Part shown: positions 47,649 to 58,184 of the stretch, piece after piece
How positions within the stretch are numbered: the first letter of the stretch is position 1
Layout: each line of letters starts with the position of its first letter
Assembly: GCA_965649825.1 (NCBI GenBank)
Contig: OZ287700.1
Location: forward strand, 558,001 to 622,000
Reading direction: 5' to 3'
DNA from: Penicillus capitatus
Lineage: Eukaryota > Chlorophyta
Length of the DNA: 64,000 bases
Position numbers and translations under genes: made by a program
Notes under the pieces: generated by a model
The model's database searches: none
Told to the model about the DNA's origin: nothing
The model's input: the letters and a program-made list of their open reading frames with translations, nothing else

Positions 47649-48924
47649 ATGAAGTACATCGAAACGCCGCAGTTTACGAGGTACAAGCGACGACGCGTGG
47701 CGCCGTTTTGGTTTGCATGTGCGATGCGTCTCTGCGACATGAAGGACGATGCTGATGTGAAGGCCATTGCCGTTAGACATGGCGACGTCGTGCATCTGTC
47801 CTGTTTGTTCGTGCGTATAAGTAAAAGAGTGTCCTGATAGGATCTCACACTTTCTGGATCGTTTGGATGTCGGCGACAACATTATCTGCTGCGATCTGGA
47901 TGCCTATTCATGTATAGCTATATGATCATATTCCAAGAGTGACTCGTGTGAGGAGAATGTGTGACCATTCAGGTAAGCTGGTTGGATTTGATAAGAAACT
48001 CTCGAAGAGTCTGGATCATGATTTTGAGTTTGGCAGTTCGCCGACTGAACTCTGCGGAAGTCCATTGGGACCGCTAGCTGAATCTTCGTGCCGGAAGACT
48101 CTGATTTATCTGATACTGACGCTCAATCACGTCTACCCAGATTACGATTTCTCACTGCTGAGAGCACACCACTTCAGAAAGGAAGACAATCTCGAAGTCT
48201 TCGAAGAAACGGTGCATCGTAATCTGCAAGAGGTGGCCAAAGTGCGAGGCCGTTGGTATGAAGGCTTGGATGTGACGGGGATGTGGGTCTGTAGGTCTGG
48301 GACAGTACAAAGGACGAATCTGAAGAGCCCTTTATGGAAACACTGGTTTCCTCCATCGACGCAGTGAGTGCAAAACAAACTCTAAGATGAAGGCAGTGTG
48401 GAAACACGCCACTCTGTGGCAAGTTAAGCACACTGCGCCCAGTGAGTAGCAGCAGAGAGATCTCATGCGAAATCTGGGTTTCTTAGTCACTTTGTTTGCC
48501 CCTGTTTCCTCCTTCTACCTGCTGACAGGCCTCTTTCCTGTAGAAACGCTTGTCCTGTACTTCAGGACACGCAGAGACTAATGGAATGCGTGTTCTGTGC
48601 CTTCAGGTCATCCATCTGCAAAACTGTGACGTCTACTGCTACAAAACCGATGCAGATTCCGATCTGTTCGGAGATGAACCTGTTCTTTGGTCCTTCAACT
48701 ATTTCTTCCACAACAAAAAGAAACGGAAAGTCGTGTTCTTCAGCTGTAGAGGCATCAGCAAAACGGGGGTCGGTCCATATCGATCATTCGCTGTCTTCGC
48801 TGACGCACCTCTCTGCCTTTTGCAGGTGGCTTCGGAATATAGCGACGAGAACAATGATGATTACGACTATGGAATGGCTCAGGAAATGGAAATCAAGTCC
48901 AATTCGAATCGGAGTATCGATTAG
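47649..48924 (+). CDS. MAF1: RNA polymerase III repressor MAF1
   Basis: MAF1 represses Pol III transcription under stress. Exon 1 'MKYIETPQFTR' joins over a 160-nt intron (47681-47840) to 'ISHFLDRLDVGD' and 'DAYSCKLVGFDKKL' (box A). Box B is 'SCRKTLIYLILTLNHVYPD' followed by 'YDFS'. A 55-nt intron gives 'EVAKVWDSTKDESEE', then 'SSIDA'. A 243-nt intron (48364-48606) leads to 'VIHLQNCDVYCYKTDADSD' and box C 'LWSFNYFFHNKKKRKVVFF'. The acidic tail stops at 48924. All three MAF1 boxes are present at normal length. It is divergent from APC3. Confidence 0.92.
48364..48606 (+). other. Long intron of MAF1
   Basis: This 243-nt GTGAGT...TTCAG intron is phase 0, with stops in all frames. It is about five times the local norm and contains several internal AGs (e.g. 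at 48541-48543). I could not identify a snoRNA or other RNA in it. Confidence 0.65.
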
Positions 48925-49270
48925 AGGACGCTGCTTATCTGCGCATCGTATCAATAATGAGCCGCGATTCGGCAACACATTCCATGTTCCCTGCCTGTAT
49001 TCAACACAGTGTGCTCGTTCCCATGTTCAAGCTTTTATTTCTTTGCTTGGGATGGACACCTGTCTTTCTTAAAGAGACTGACTGTCTCCCGATGCTCTGC
49101 TATTTGAACTTCTGTAAACGATGATTCTATTCAGATGTGACGTGGCATGGCGTCACGCACTACAGCTCGACGAGTCATGTACTCGCAGTCAGCAGGACTC
49201 TGTCGTGTCAGTTCGCCCTGGCGTCAATGCCCGTCGTTGAGAACGACGAGGCAGCATTTTTTTGTCAGAG
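48925..49270. other. Intergenic, no supported gene (346 bp)
   Basis: Between MAF1 and the following unknown gene, same strand. No supported exon, although a 5' exon of the next gene could lie near 49140-49250. Confidence 0.35.
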
Positions 49271-49956
49271 ATGGTCGAGTACTCCGCCCAACAGAATCTC
49301 GTCGATATGCAATCTCTCGCGCCGATGTTCTATGTCGTCAGGGATCTTATCGATGGCGTCATGTACTGTCAGATATCCGTACAGAAGTGCCCAATCACGT
49401 GCTCCGTCGCACCCGTCGAATCTATAAAAGCTGTAGTGGCGCGTTTTTTGTCAGGGTCGGGTTTCAAAGTTCTAGAACGCGTAAACGCAGACGACGACGA
49501 TGTCTCTCGCTACTAAGAACTCAACCGATTTGAAAGCGGTACTCGGAAGTCGTCCGGAGGGCTCTTTTCTGTTCCCCGAGCACATCGTCGTCGAGGAACT
49601 GTTGGAATACATCGACAATACCTGGACGTCAAGATGGGAAGGTGACTCCGTCCATACCCTCCTATGCCTCACATGATGATAATGCGTTAGGAGTTTCGCC
49701 ACTTAAACGTACGTCCTCCGGGGAATCGACGCAAACAACCACCAACGAGAACGAACCGTCTCCAGCGACGCTGAAGAAAAAGAATGCTTCGTGGATCAAG
49801 CGCACTTTCAAAAAGATCAAGACATGGCGTCACAAATCTGAGGCTGACAGCGAAGAAGACGCCATCACGATAGAGCACTACCATTCATTCATCCCGAGGC
49901 GAGTCCCTCTCTCTCTAGACGACCACGTTCAGATCGGCAGTGACGAATGGATGTAG
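49271..49956 (+). CDS. Hypothetical protein with basic C-terminal half
   Basis: I do not recognise this family. The ATG at 49271 begins 'MVEYSAQQNLVDMQSLAPMF', then a hydrophobic/beta region to 'SGSGFKVLER'. A 37-nt GTAAAC...TAAG intron (about 49482-49518) joins in phase to 'NSTDLKAVLGSRPEGSFLFP'. A second intron (about 49642-49690) leads to a basic region ('SWIKRTFKKIKTWRHK') and an acidic patch, stopping at 49956. Without the first intron, two overlapping frames result (stop at 49516, ATG at 49501), which argues for splicing. The basic amphipathic stretch could bind membranes or nucleic acid; that is speculation. Confidence 0.5.
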
Positions 49957-50915
49957 ATATCCGAGCTGGGTCGACTGGAAAGACGAAGATCCGACTTTTG
50001 ATCCTTGAATCTTTTCCTGCTTTTTGGCCAGTTCAGACGTCTGACTTTTCATATAACTTCTCTCACACGATGCAGCATCTTTCATTAAATCTTTAACTCT
50101 TTTTTCTTTATTACTTTGATGGACTTTATCTGTTTGACCACTAGTGACAGGAGATAAGTTTGATTCATTTATTGACATTCCGTATGGGTGCATAAGCGAC
50201 AAGCATCAATGAGATTCTTCCATTGCACAAGTTCCTATAGGATCGGGGGCGATGACGATTTCTTCTCTCCCTACCGAGCGATCTGAGAAAGCATCTTGCC
50301 CTCTTTGAAGAAAGAATGAAAGGATGGGCACGATAGGAAAGAATTACGTCACATTCGTAAGGCTTTCTGAGTTGTGTTTCCTTCTGGCACCACGTCGACA
50401 GTCAACGAACTTTTGCCACGAGATGCTGACCTCTGGAGGATTGGAGATATAATATGGGTCTTGATATCCGTTGCTGTTATGGTTGTAAAGCGTTTTTTGC
50501 ACTGACTCGTCTGCAGTAGATTTTCTTGCAGTAGCATAGGGAGTTGTTGGGTAGCGTATCTGGGTAGGGTGTCCGTCGACTTATGGTAATTGATGATCGT
50601 TCTTTATCTTTGCCTTTGTTGTACAGAATTGAAATTGGAAGTTCGACTTCTGTTGGTATCAAAGGGAAGATCCAAACGAATGCACTGTGCATCTCGATGT
50701 TTTCAGTAACTTAGCATCCTCTGCTTTCTTGCGCCTTAGAATCTTTACGGCACTATAAATCTGATGTATACAGTGTGCGTCAGTAGAAATGTGTTCAGTA
50801 TTCATTTATGTGTTGACCGATTCTGTCAAGTAGTTCAGAAGTGGACATCAGTCGATCAAAGTAGTAATTTGTATCAGCGTCTTGAAATGCACGGACCTAG
50901 TGACAAATGCGATCC
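49957..50915 (-). other. AT-rich stretch with unresolved minus-strand frames
   Basis: Three minus-strand frames follow each other (50692-50477, 50537-50349, 50202-49957). They have Lys/Ser/Thr-rich, partly coding-like content ('HQSNKEKRVKDLMKDAAS') but no domain, no clear start and no convincing joints. The composition is more AT-rich than the flanking genes. It may be a decayed or lineage-specific gene, or a repeat. Confidence 0.3.
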
Positions 50916-53067
50916 TCAAACGGCGGCGATGACGCGAGCGGGTCTCACTTCTGGGAAGTCGGGTTGTCGGTAGATACAGTACAACGCCCGTTCCATCTCA
51001 TGATGCGCGATATACTGACAACCTGCTCGTCGAGTGATCTTCTCCATGCAATCGTAGACCCTTTGCATGCGATCGAGCTGCGACAGGTATCACAACTCTA
51101 CACAAGAAGATGTGGAGGAGAGGGTACCGTGCGCTGTTCTTTGGGTGTGGCCTGCATTTCGAATTCCATGTACGAAATGGACCGGTTCACAAAATCTCTG
51201 CCCGACATGGAGTTCTTGGATGCGGTTTGCCGAGAGATGCCGTGGTATCGAAAGACTTTACAGAGCTGATCCCTTGTGCAATACCGCAAAGAGAATGCCT
51301 TGGGCACAGATGTTGCGTCCTCTGTCTCCATCAACACACGACGCAGTTCCGCCTGCAGAATCTGTCGGGCAGCAGGAAAGAAAGAGAAGAGACCCACCCA
51401 CCTTCACATGGCAATGCGCCCTGCGTGCCATTGTCCAAAGAGTTGGTCCATACTCGTCTAGAAAGCCCGCCACGTGTCTTCGGGCCTCGATCAAGAGATT
51501 CATGACGCTGGCGATAGCTATGCGCACAAGGTGTGGAGGGAGAGATGCATGAGCGGGATCGATGTCCAACATATAAGGCAGCTCTCTCAGCAATGGCAGA
51601 CTGTGGTGAACCACTTCCTAGAAATGGGCGCAGCTTAGGCATCCAAGAAAAGGTAGCAGCGCGATTACTTTCATTTTGTATGCGTCGTTGTGCACAGCGA
51701 TGGAACATAGACTGCCGACACAGAGAACGGAAAAGGCCATTCTGTGGCGGACGCTTTGGCGAGATCCAAATCTCAACACCTGTTCCACGATAGCCATATA
51801 GATCGAGTGGAATTCATCTAGGAATTGCTGGATGCCATCTGCAAAGGTACTCAAAAAGACAAAGGCGAATTGGTGCGTGTTCTCATCGAAGGGAGACGTC
51901 ATCAACATCTGCAGACAGATGCGTGCCAATCCTGTAACAGGCATAACAGAATCATCTCTTGTCCTCTCTTTACTGTGGAGAAGACTTACGATGACGGAAG
52001 ACACACAGCTGCGTTCCCATGAGCATTGTTCGCTGAAAGATTTGACAGATACAGTTTGCCACAGGTGTCCATTGGCGATTCTCGACATCCTGTTCCAGGA
52101 TACAAACCAAAAGCAACGCAAAATGTCTGAGCAGTTTCGGCATTTTCGTCCGGAGCAGAAAACAGAGATGTCTCACGGTTGCACTTGAGTGTGCTTAGGT
52201 ATTTTCGCCTCAGCAAAGATGGCACATAAGCGCATCTGAATGTTGAAATCCGATATGGATGCGAGACTTGACCACGTCGAAACCGCCTCTGGCATCTGTA
52301 TAAACTCAGGATGCACCTTCATCGCCGCAAGAAGAACCTCCAACAAGAGATAGACATGATCTGCCATGCCACACACTCCCCTTTGAAACCGATCTGCGAA
52401 AACGTTAAGTACAGTTGATACCCGATGGCAGGTCTGTGTGCCGAAGGTACATCAACATGTGGAAGACATCCTGCCAAGAGAGTTGATCGGCCATGGCAGA
52501 GAGATGTATTGCGGCGATGTTGCAGTCCTCCTAGGCATCCCCTTATCGAGATACTGGCCGCCACAGGCGTACATGATTTGATTGTGCATCGCAGAGACTG
52601 GCAAGAAAGCTGTCTTTGCAACAGGCTAGGTCGTCATTGAGGATGTCTCTCTACAGAACGCATCCGCCATGAGTTACACCAGATTTACGCGCAGGTCATC
52701 TCTCAGACACAGGAGAACGGCGTCGCGGACGATAAGATGGATCGCAACGGTGCGATGCCAAAACACGAAGTCGTGAACGAGGCACACTGCAGTACGGTTA
52801 TCGGCGTGCAGACGTCGCACCGTCGGCGAAACGTGAACAGAATGATTGCTGCAGAGGTCTTACCGTCCAGCAGTTCATTCTGAAGATCCTTGGCAATGGC
52901 GTAAGATAGCTAGCTTGCCTGTTGGCGTAAGTACTAACCGAAATCGTATCTGCGCATCCGCCGCCTGTACGGCCTCCTTCGCAGAACCCTCCCCAACTCC
53001 GAATCGTCGCAACGATGTTCTCAACAATACACAGCACGATCCCCTGCGTCTGTATTTGCAGTGTCAT
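50916..53067 (-). CDS. Importin-beta family karyopherin (transportin-3/importin-13 type)
   Basis: This is an all-helical HEAT-like protein in many small exons. Recognisable segments in order are 'HDFVFWHRTVAIHLIVRDAV', then 'LRRDILNDDLACCKDS', 'NIAAIHLSAMADQLSWQDVF' (the Trp-containing helix typical of TNPO3-like N-termini), 'DFNIQMRLCAIFAEAK', 'TPVANCICQIFQRTML', 'FADGIQQFLDEFHSIYMAIV' and 'LPPHLVRIAIASVMNLL'. The C-terminal frame ends 'RQPDFPEVRPARVIAAV' at 50916. It would ferry SR-type or other cargo across the nuclear pore under Ran control. The first exons (53067-52850) are unresolved because two frames compete there. Introns near 52580, 52470, 52190 and 52000 are supported by phase. Confidence 0.65.
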
Positions 53068-53465
53068 TGACAGACAGGTAAACGTGGAGTCGGTCTCTTT
53101 GTCGGCGGACAAACGGGTCGTGCGTTTCTGTTACCGTTTTCCTTTTTACAGGATTCTATTGCGACTATCGTCACCCCTTGAGTGACAGTGACATATCAAC
53201 ATTTGCTGAAAAGCAGAAGTTAGGCTAGTCCTTAATGGTCGACGACACAATGCAGCATCGTTCTGTCAACTGTGCATACCAGGGAGAAAGAGATCTGTCA
53301 GCAACACAGCAAAGTAATGTGAACAACTCAATGAAATAGCAGCAAAAGACGGCAGACGAGATGTTTTGAGTGACTCCCTGCCACCACCGTCATCATACGA
53401 TAACTTAAGGTCTGAAATAAGAGTGAAATCCTTCCGATTAATAAGACACTATTTCGGAAACGAAA
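53068..53465. other. Intergenic, no supported gene (398 bp)
   Basis: Upstream of the karyopherin and downstream of the F-box/LRR gene. No frame or RNA signature seen. Confidence 0.4.
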
Positions 53466-54879
53466 TCACGTTCTTTTTCTTTTTCTTATGTACAGTATGG
53501 TGTCGTTGGTTCAAATGATGGATGGATGGGTGGATTGATGGACAGTTGTTGACAGACGACGTGCTAACTTACAGGAGCAGCTGTGTGTTGGGATGTCTCG
53601 ATCGCAGGACTCTTCTCAGCACGGCTGCCGCTTCTTTGTTGATGTTATTAAATCGCAGGTCCAATGACTGCAGTGGTGGACATCCACTACACAACAACCG
53701 CTCGCTCTATCAGCCGCCACCCATCCGGCACAGATTCTGTACTTTTCTAGAGAGATGGCCAGTTTCTTTGCGCCAGATGAGGTTATCTGGGCACGGCGAA
53801 TCTGAAGCCGGCGGATGGACTTGTTATTCTTGATGCATTCCAGGAGTAAGAGCGCCCCCTCGTCACCCAGTTGACAACCACGCCCTAACGTCAGATACTG
53901 TACACGACTTTCCGTTATTGCACTGCCAAGGCTCTACGCAGACAGACATCACGCATCTTCTCTGCATCTCTGCTGCCGTCTCCATTACTTGCAGATTTAC
54001 AAACGGATGGACATAGTCTTCGAAATACGTCTCTCTGCTATCGGACAGCTTTGCAAACGCCGAGATGGGTAGATTCATGATCTCGAGCCGCATCACTCGC
54101 ACAACAGATGACTTCAGCCATTGAGAAATGGTGTGCCATTGCCATGGGTCAAGCCATTTCTGCCGACTACTTGAAGACCACGTGCTCTGTACACGAGCGT
54201 CGATCTCAAAGCACTAGACATCACACATCCACGTTCCCATTATCTCACTCTTTTCTAATCCTATCACCGTTAGTCTCTCGGCTCTGAGAACAAACTCGTT
54301 GACCTTCTTAAAATCCCGACTCAGAAAAAACACCGTCTGTCGACCGGAACCCGATTTCATATTCGACATCTAACCACACGAACAAACACATGCTCTGAGC
54401 TCTTTCCCCCTTGTCTCTATCTGACTTTCAGCGTCTCGAGTTTCTTGCAGTGTCCCAAGACATGTAAGACATGAATGGGAGATCCTGTCGTCAATGTTGC
54501 CCCGTTGAGATAGACTTCTCGAATCGGACTGAATCGCGCCCAAAAGTTCAGACCATTGACAAGAGGTTTCCTCGGTGCCCCCAGAGCGCTATGCGACACC
54601 AATGCCGTCATCTCCATCGGTCCACACTAGATATCGCGCGTCATGTCCAGCTCCACATCTCAAGGCGTTCACTTTTATCCCGACCTCCGCGTCCGTTCCA
54701 ACATGGAGAGCGGACCAGAGACGCTTGGATCGAATGGCCTTGCACCAGCGGCGACAGACGACTTCCATTTGGACACGCGTTCTTAAAGGCACATAGCGAA
54801 AGATGCGGTCCCATAAAGCGGCATCCAGAGAGCTCCAGGAAACCATGCACTGCTGCGAATAGCTTGTCTTGGGCTCCAT
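53466..54879 (-). CDS. F-box protein with RNI-type leucine-rich repeats
   Basis: The ATG at 54879 opens a short leader, then an F-box: 'WSSLDAALWDRIFRYVPLRT' and 'VVCRRWCKAIRSKRLW' fit the Skp1-binding consensus. LRRs of the ribonuclease-inhibitor/FBXL kind follow ('VYLNGATLTTG', 'LGHCKKLETLK', 'LEIMNLPISAFAKL', 'LTLGRGCQLGDEGALLL', 'SIRRLQIRRAQITSSGAKKL', 'LQSLDLRFNNINKEAAAVL'). An intron of about 57 nt at 53660-53716 is clear; joints between 54420 and 53900 are less certain. The last exon is probably very short after GTAAGT (about 53574). It would be the substrate receptor of an SCF ubiquitin ligase. Its start codon lies 22 bp from the divergent CSN8 gene. Confidence 0.8.
53517..53541. repeat. 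Short (GATG)n-like tandem repeat
   Basis: An imperfect GATG/GGTG/GATT run, in the probable last intron of the F-box/LRR gene. Confidence 0.7.
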
Positions 54880-54901
54880 AGCCTCGGCCGAGTTGTACAA
54901 A
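54880..54901. promoter_or_regulatory. 22-bp head-to-head spacer, F-box/LRR and CSN8
   Basis: Start codons of the divergent genes at 54879 (-) and 54902 (+) are 22 bp apart, so transcription starts must lie within or beyond each other's coding ends. Confidence 0.5.
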
Positions 54902-55799
54902 ATGATCTATTTCAGCACAATGAAGTTGACTTCCGAATACCGACCGTCTTGTCAGATACCAGAGAAATCTGTCGTACACATGGCGTGGGCAGCACCTATC
55001 GAATCCCTCATCTCACAGGGACGACTTGAAGAGATTGCACCCTACTTAGAACAAACGGAACTCGAAGTGCACCACATGACTCTCTCCGATCGGACAAAGA
55101 CGAAAGCGCTGTGCGTGTAAGAGTGAAGAGCTGTACGTGTTTGATGGCTGGCCTTATGCACTGCACCTTCTTGGACATGTTTTGAATGGAGATCTGTACG
55201 ACACCGATTCTTCGTTGTTGTTATGGAAGATGCGTGTGATGATGCAGTGTCTCTGCGCGTTTTCTCTGGAAGAGATTCCCAGCGGCCGCAAGGGTGCGAT
55301 CGTGAAGTGGATGGATGTGGATGGAGGTCGTTTGTGCCGTGACAGGAAGATCGAGAGGCCGTGGCGGCGTGGAATGTCGTAAAGACGTTTTGGAATCATG
55401 TCTTTGAGGAATACAACATCTGTCTGAACGCTCTGCAGTGGTCGCCTCCTGTTCAGCTTCTCATCAACGCCATCGCCTGCAAGACGCGCAAAGAGATGAT
55501 GGACTTGATCGAACACACCTACACGGATCTCTCAACAGCACGTTTGGCAAAACTGCTGGGCATCTCCGAAACAGACGTCATTCCATGCAAGATGACAGCC
55601 TTCGACTCTAGTCTTTGTCGAATCCATCTGTTTACTAGGTGTGGAAGAACGAGGGTGGAAGATGATGGGTGACGTTGTGCAGGTACAAGTAGTCTGTGAT
55701 CTCTCACTCTTCTCACTCATTCTTTTGCAGGTTGTGAAGAAGGAGCGTCGATCGGATTCGCATCTCATCGAGGACAAACTGCAGAAACTCGCAACGTAA
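54902..55799 (+). CDS. CSN8: COP9 signalosome subunit 8-like (CSN8/PSMD8/eIF3k family)
   Basis: CSN8 is a small helical-repeat/winged-helix subunit of the COP9 signalosome, which removes Nedd8 from cullins. Residues 'WPYALHLLGHVLNGDLVSAR' and 'FLWKRFP' are the CSN8 core. They are followed by 'AVAAWNVVKTFWNHVFEEYN', the conserved Trp helix, and 'ARLAKLLGISE'. A C-terminal helix 'KKERRSDSHLIEDKLQKLAT' stops at 55799. In-phase introns lie at about 55057-55111, 55198-55249, 55291-55345 and 55684-55730. A further short joint near 55610-55640 is uncertain. Length (~200 residues) suits CSN8. PSMD8 (Rpn12) is the main alternative, but the 'ARFLWKR' motif favours CSN8. Confidence 0.78.
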
Positions 55800-56023
55800 T
55801 CCTATCTACTGCTCCTCATCGTGTTTGTTCGATGATGCGCGAGCAGGATCATTTCGCATTTGGAATCCGGATAGCGACTGAGCCGCCACTGTTTCTATGA
55901 GCCACAGATTAGATCACTTACACCACACTTGTGTACTGCGAGCAAGCATACGGCAGCAAGACAGTTTATTGGCCAGTGCGTTTCATTGAAACATCGTTTA
56001 TATTCGCGAGTTCAGAGAGATGT

Positions 56024-57744
56024 TCAATTGGCTTTGTGCTTGTTGCGAATCGATGGTCTTATCCAGCACCTTACTTGCCAGATGATGAGCGTCGATATGA
56101 AGACAGTAAGAGAGAACGACCAAAAATGGATAACGTGACGAGGAAAAGGCTGCTCGAATGCTTCGATACGACGGCCGAATTTCCAACAGACCAAGAACTC
56201 GACCAGAGCCGTCTACACACAGCTCCATCTCCCGCAGCGCTTTGGAAAATGCAGGGCATCTTACTGCGGCTCCCAGCCAGGCAAATGGCCCAAGCTTGGG
56301 AAACAGAGTTTCTCCGACAGGACGTCCTTCTAGAAACTCAAAGTATTCACGCACCGCCGGCATACCCTCCGCTGTAAACCATCCTCCATCGTATCCAACC
56401 ATCTCGTTTGCAGAAGCGAGTGTTACCGAACCAGATGATGAGGCGATAGGTATTGAGAAGATTTCTCGGCGGAATCCACAGGAGGTACTTCAGAAAAAAG
56501 GCCTGCACCTCAACGGCCAGGATCCAAACCATCAACACCGTCACCTGTAGACAACGCTTGGGACCTAAACAATCATCCACGAAGCGTTGAGGAGACGCCG
56601 TGGTTGGGGACAACTGGCATTGATGTTCCATTTGTATTTGTCCCAGGAATAGGGCAGGAGTTGCTGAAAAGAGCGTTTAGCTTTGCCCATGATCGTCTTC
56701 TCTTGACTGATGAATGTCCAACTGTGTCTCTCGTAATGATCATCGAACAGACGGACCGTCCACATTCCGGCACAGATGCCGACTAAATTGCACAGGGCAA
56801 CGTCTAGTATCCAGCTATCCCACCAACACTCATTAAAATTCGGCAGCCAATGCTGAACGAAAAAACACGTGACGTCTGGGCTCGTCCGCCTGCACAGGGA
56901 TCTTGTCACGGACCTGAAATGTCAGTTCAAGGAGTTCGAAGCCGATGGACAGGACCCAAAGAATACTGCTGTTTCGAAGCATCATCGATTTTGCCCACCT
57001 GATGCAACGATCCTCATTGCCATACCATGCAATGGACCACGCACCATCCAAAGATGTGCGCCAGGACGAATTCATCGAACACCGTGTCTTTGATGTTCTT
57101 CATATTCAGCGCACAGTCTTCACCGTATGCACGCTCCGGCAGTTCCTGTCCCAGTTCCTCCGACAAATGCTACAGCCGCAACGATGTCAGTACCCAACAA
57201 TCGATCTCACACTTTTGTATTGCCTTGAGAAAATGTCGCGCCGTTTGGAGGTCTTGAAAGAGTAACCAGACCACAAAAAGAAAGTAGACAACGCAGATAC
57301 CATGAATCATTCTCCAGAACATTGGATGGGGTCGGACCATCGATGTCGTCGGTCCCTGAACAATGGAATACCCTAATGCCATCCATCAGCACGGCGACAC
57401 TCTTCATCATGCCTTCCCTACCCAAAAAGACAAAGATGACAGTCCAGACGCCGCGCTTGGCATTGGAAATGATGCGTTCTGGGTCATTGTGTGCCTCTTG
57501 TGCATTTTCAACGTCCTCGAGGGTGCCACTCAGTATGAGCAGCGACCCGACCACTGCAGCAGGGGTGAGCGTTCGTGATAGGTCTGTAGCGGAGTGGACC
57601 GCAGATGAGGAAGAGCAGGGATCTCGGTGTGTAGAGAAAGGCCGTCTGTGGGTCGAGTTCTCTCAAAGCTGGATGTTGACTCTGCGTCGTCACCGGGACG
57701 CGTCGCACTTGGCCATTTTCGTAGGAGACGAAATCGCGATTCAT
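56024..57744 (-). CDS. PSS: Phosphatidylserine synthase (base-exchange type, PTDSS family)
   Basis: This multipass ER membrane enzyme makes phosphatidylserine by exchanging the head group of PC or PE for serine. The ATG at 57744 gives a cytosolic N-terminus, then '[20 protein letters not shown]' (TM1). Next come '[17 protein letters not shown]', '[20 protein letters not shown]' and 'FELLELTFQ'. The diagnostic '[20 protein letters not shown]' follows, then '[16 protein letters not shown]', '[20 protein letters not shown]', '[16 protein letters not shown]' and '[11 protein letters not shown]', stopping at 56024. Introns with GTCCAC, GTAGGG, GTCCGT and GTAAGA donors keep frame (e.g. the last at about 56233-56284). 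Complete relative to human PTDSS1. Confidence 0.94.
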
Positions 57745-57788
57745 GAGCGAAATGGCGCAGTTTACAGAACAGCACGTTTTCTCTGCGT

Positions 57789-58091
57789 CTACGTGTCTAG
57801 GAAATTGGCAGCTATCAACAATTCCACAGCAATGTTGGATTCCACTTTAAAACTCGGTTGCATTTTCATGTTGGGATCTTGGCATTGGAGATTGTAGTAG
57901 AAATAACGGCAGACATGCTCGAGCACGCGGCCTGAGACTTCTTTCAGCTGAATCTCCCCAAGCTCGCTCTCAGTGAAGCAGCCATCAGCACCAAGCATAT
58001 TGTTGAGTGTCTTCGATACACAAGCGGCCTTGTAATCGATGATAAATTCGAAGCCATCGTGGCTCACGAGCTTTACGTGTTTGTGCGCCAT
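57789..58091 (-). CDS. ELOC: Elongin C
   Basis: A 100-residue, intronless Skp1/BTB-fold protein. 'VKLVSHDGFEFIIDYKAACV', 'GEIQLKEVSGRVLEHVCRYF' and 'AVELLIAANFLD' align along the whole of elongin C, which ends 'LLMAANFLDC' in human. It is an adaptor linking SOCS/BC-box receptors to Cul2/Cul5 and part of elongin. Its length equals the family norm. It lies 44 bp upstream of the PSS start on the same strand. Confidence 0.95.
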   Translation of the reverse strand: MAHKHVKLVSHDGFEFIIDYKAACVSKTLNNMLGADGCFTESELGEIQLKEVSGRVLEHVCRYFYYNLQCQDPNMKMQPSFKVESNIAVELLIAANFLDT

Positions 58092-58184
58092 GTCGAGTCA
58101 AATACAGTCACGTCGCAAACGTCGGAGGGGACGACGTCACGATGTACGTGTGACACGAGCGAGATGCATGTCAGTGACGACGAG

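Noticed and set aside
49500-49516. Overlapping genes (stop 49516, ATG 49501)
   Set aside because: A 37-nt GTAAAC...AAG intron fuses them in phase; two overlapping genes are less likely.
52650-52850. Plus-strand frame with 'YAQVISQTQENGVADDKMD'
   Set aside because: Looks mildly coding, but the minus strand here carries karyopherin helices with a strong GTAAAT...TGTAG intron in phase. The plus frame has no neighbours.
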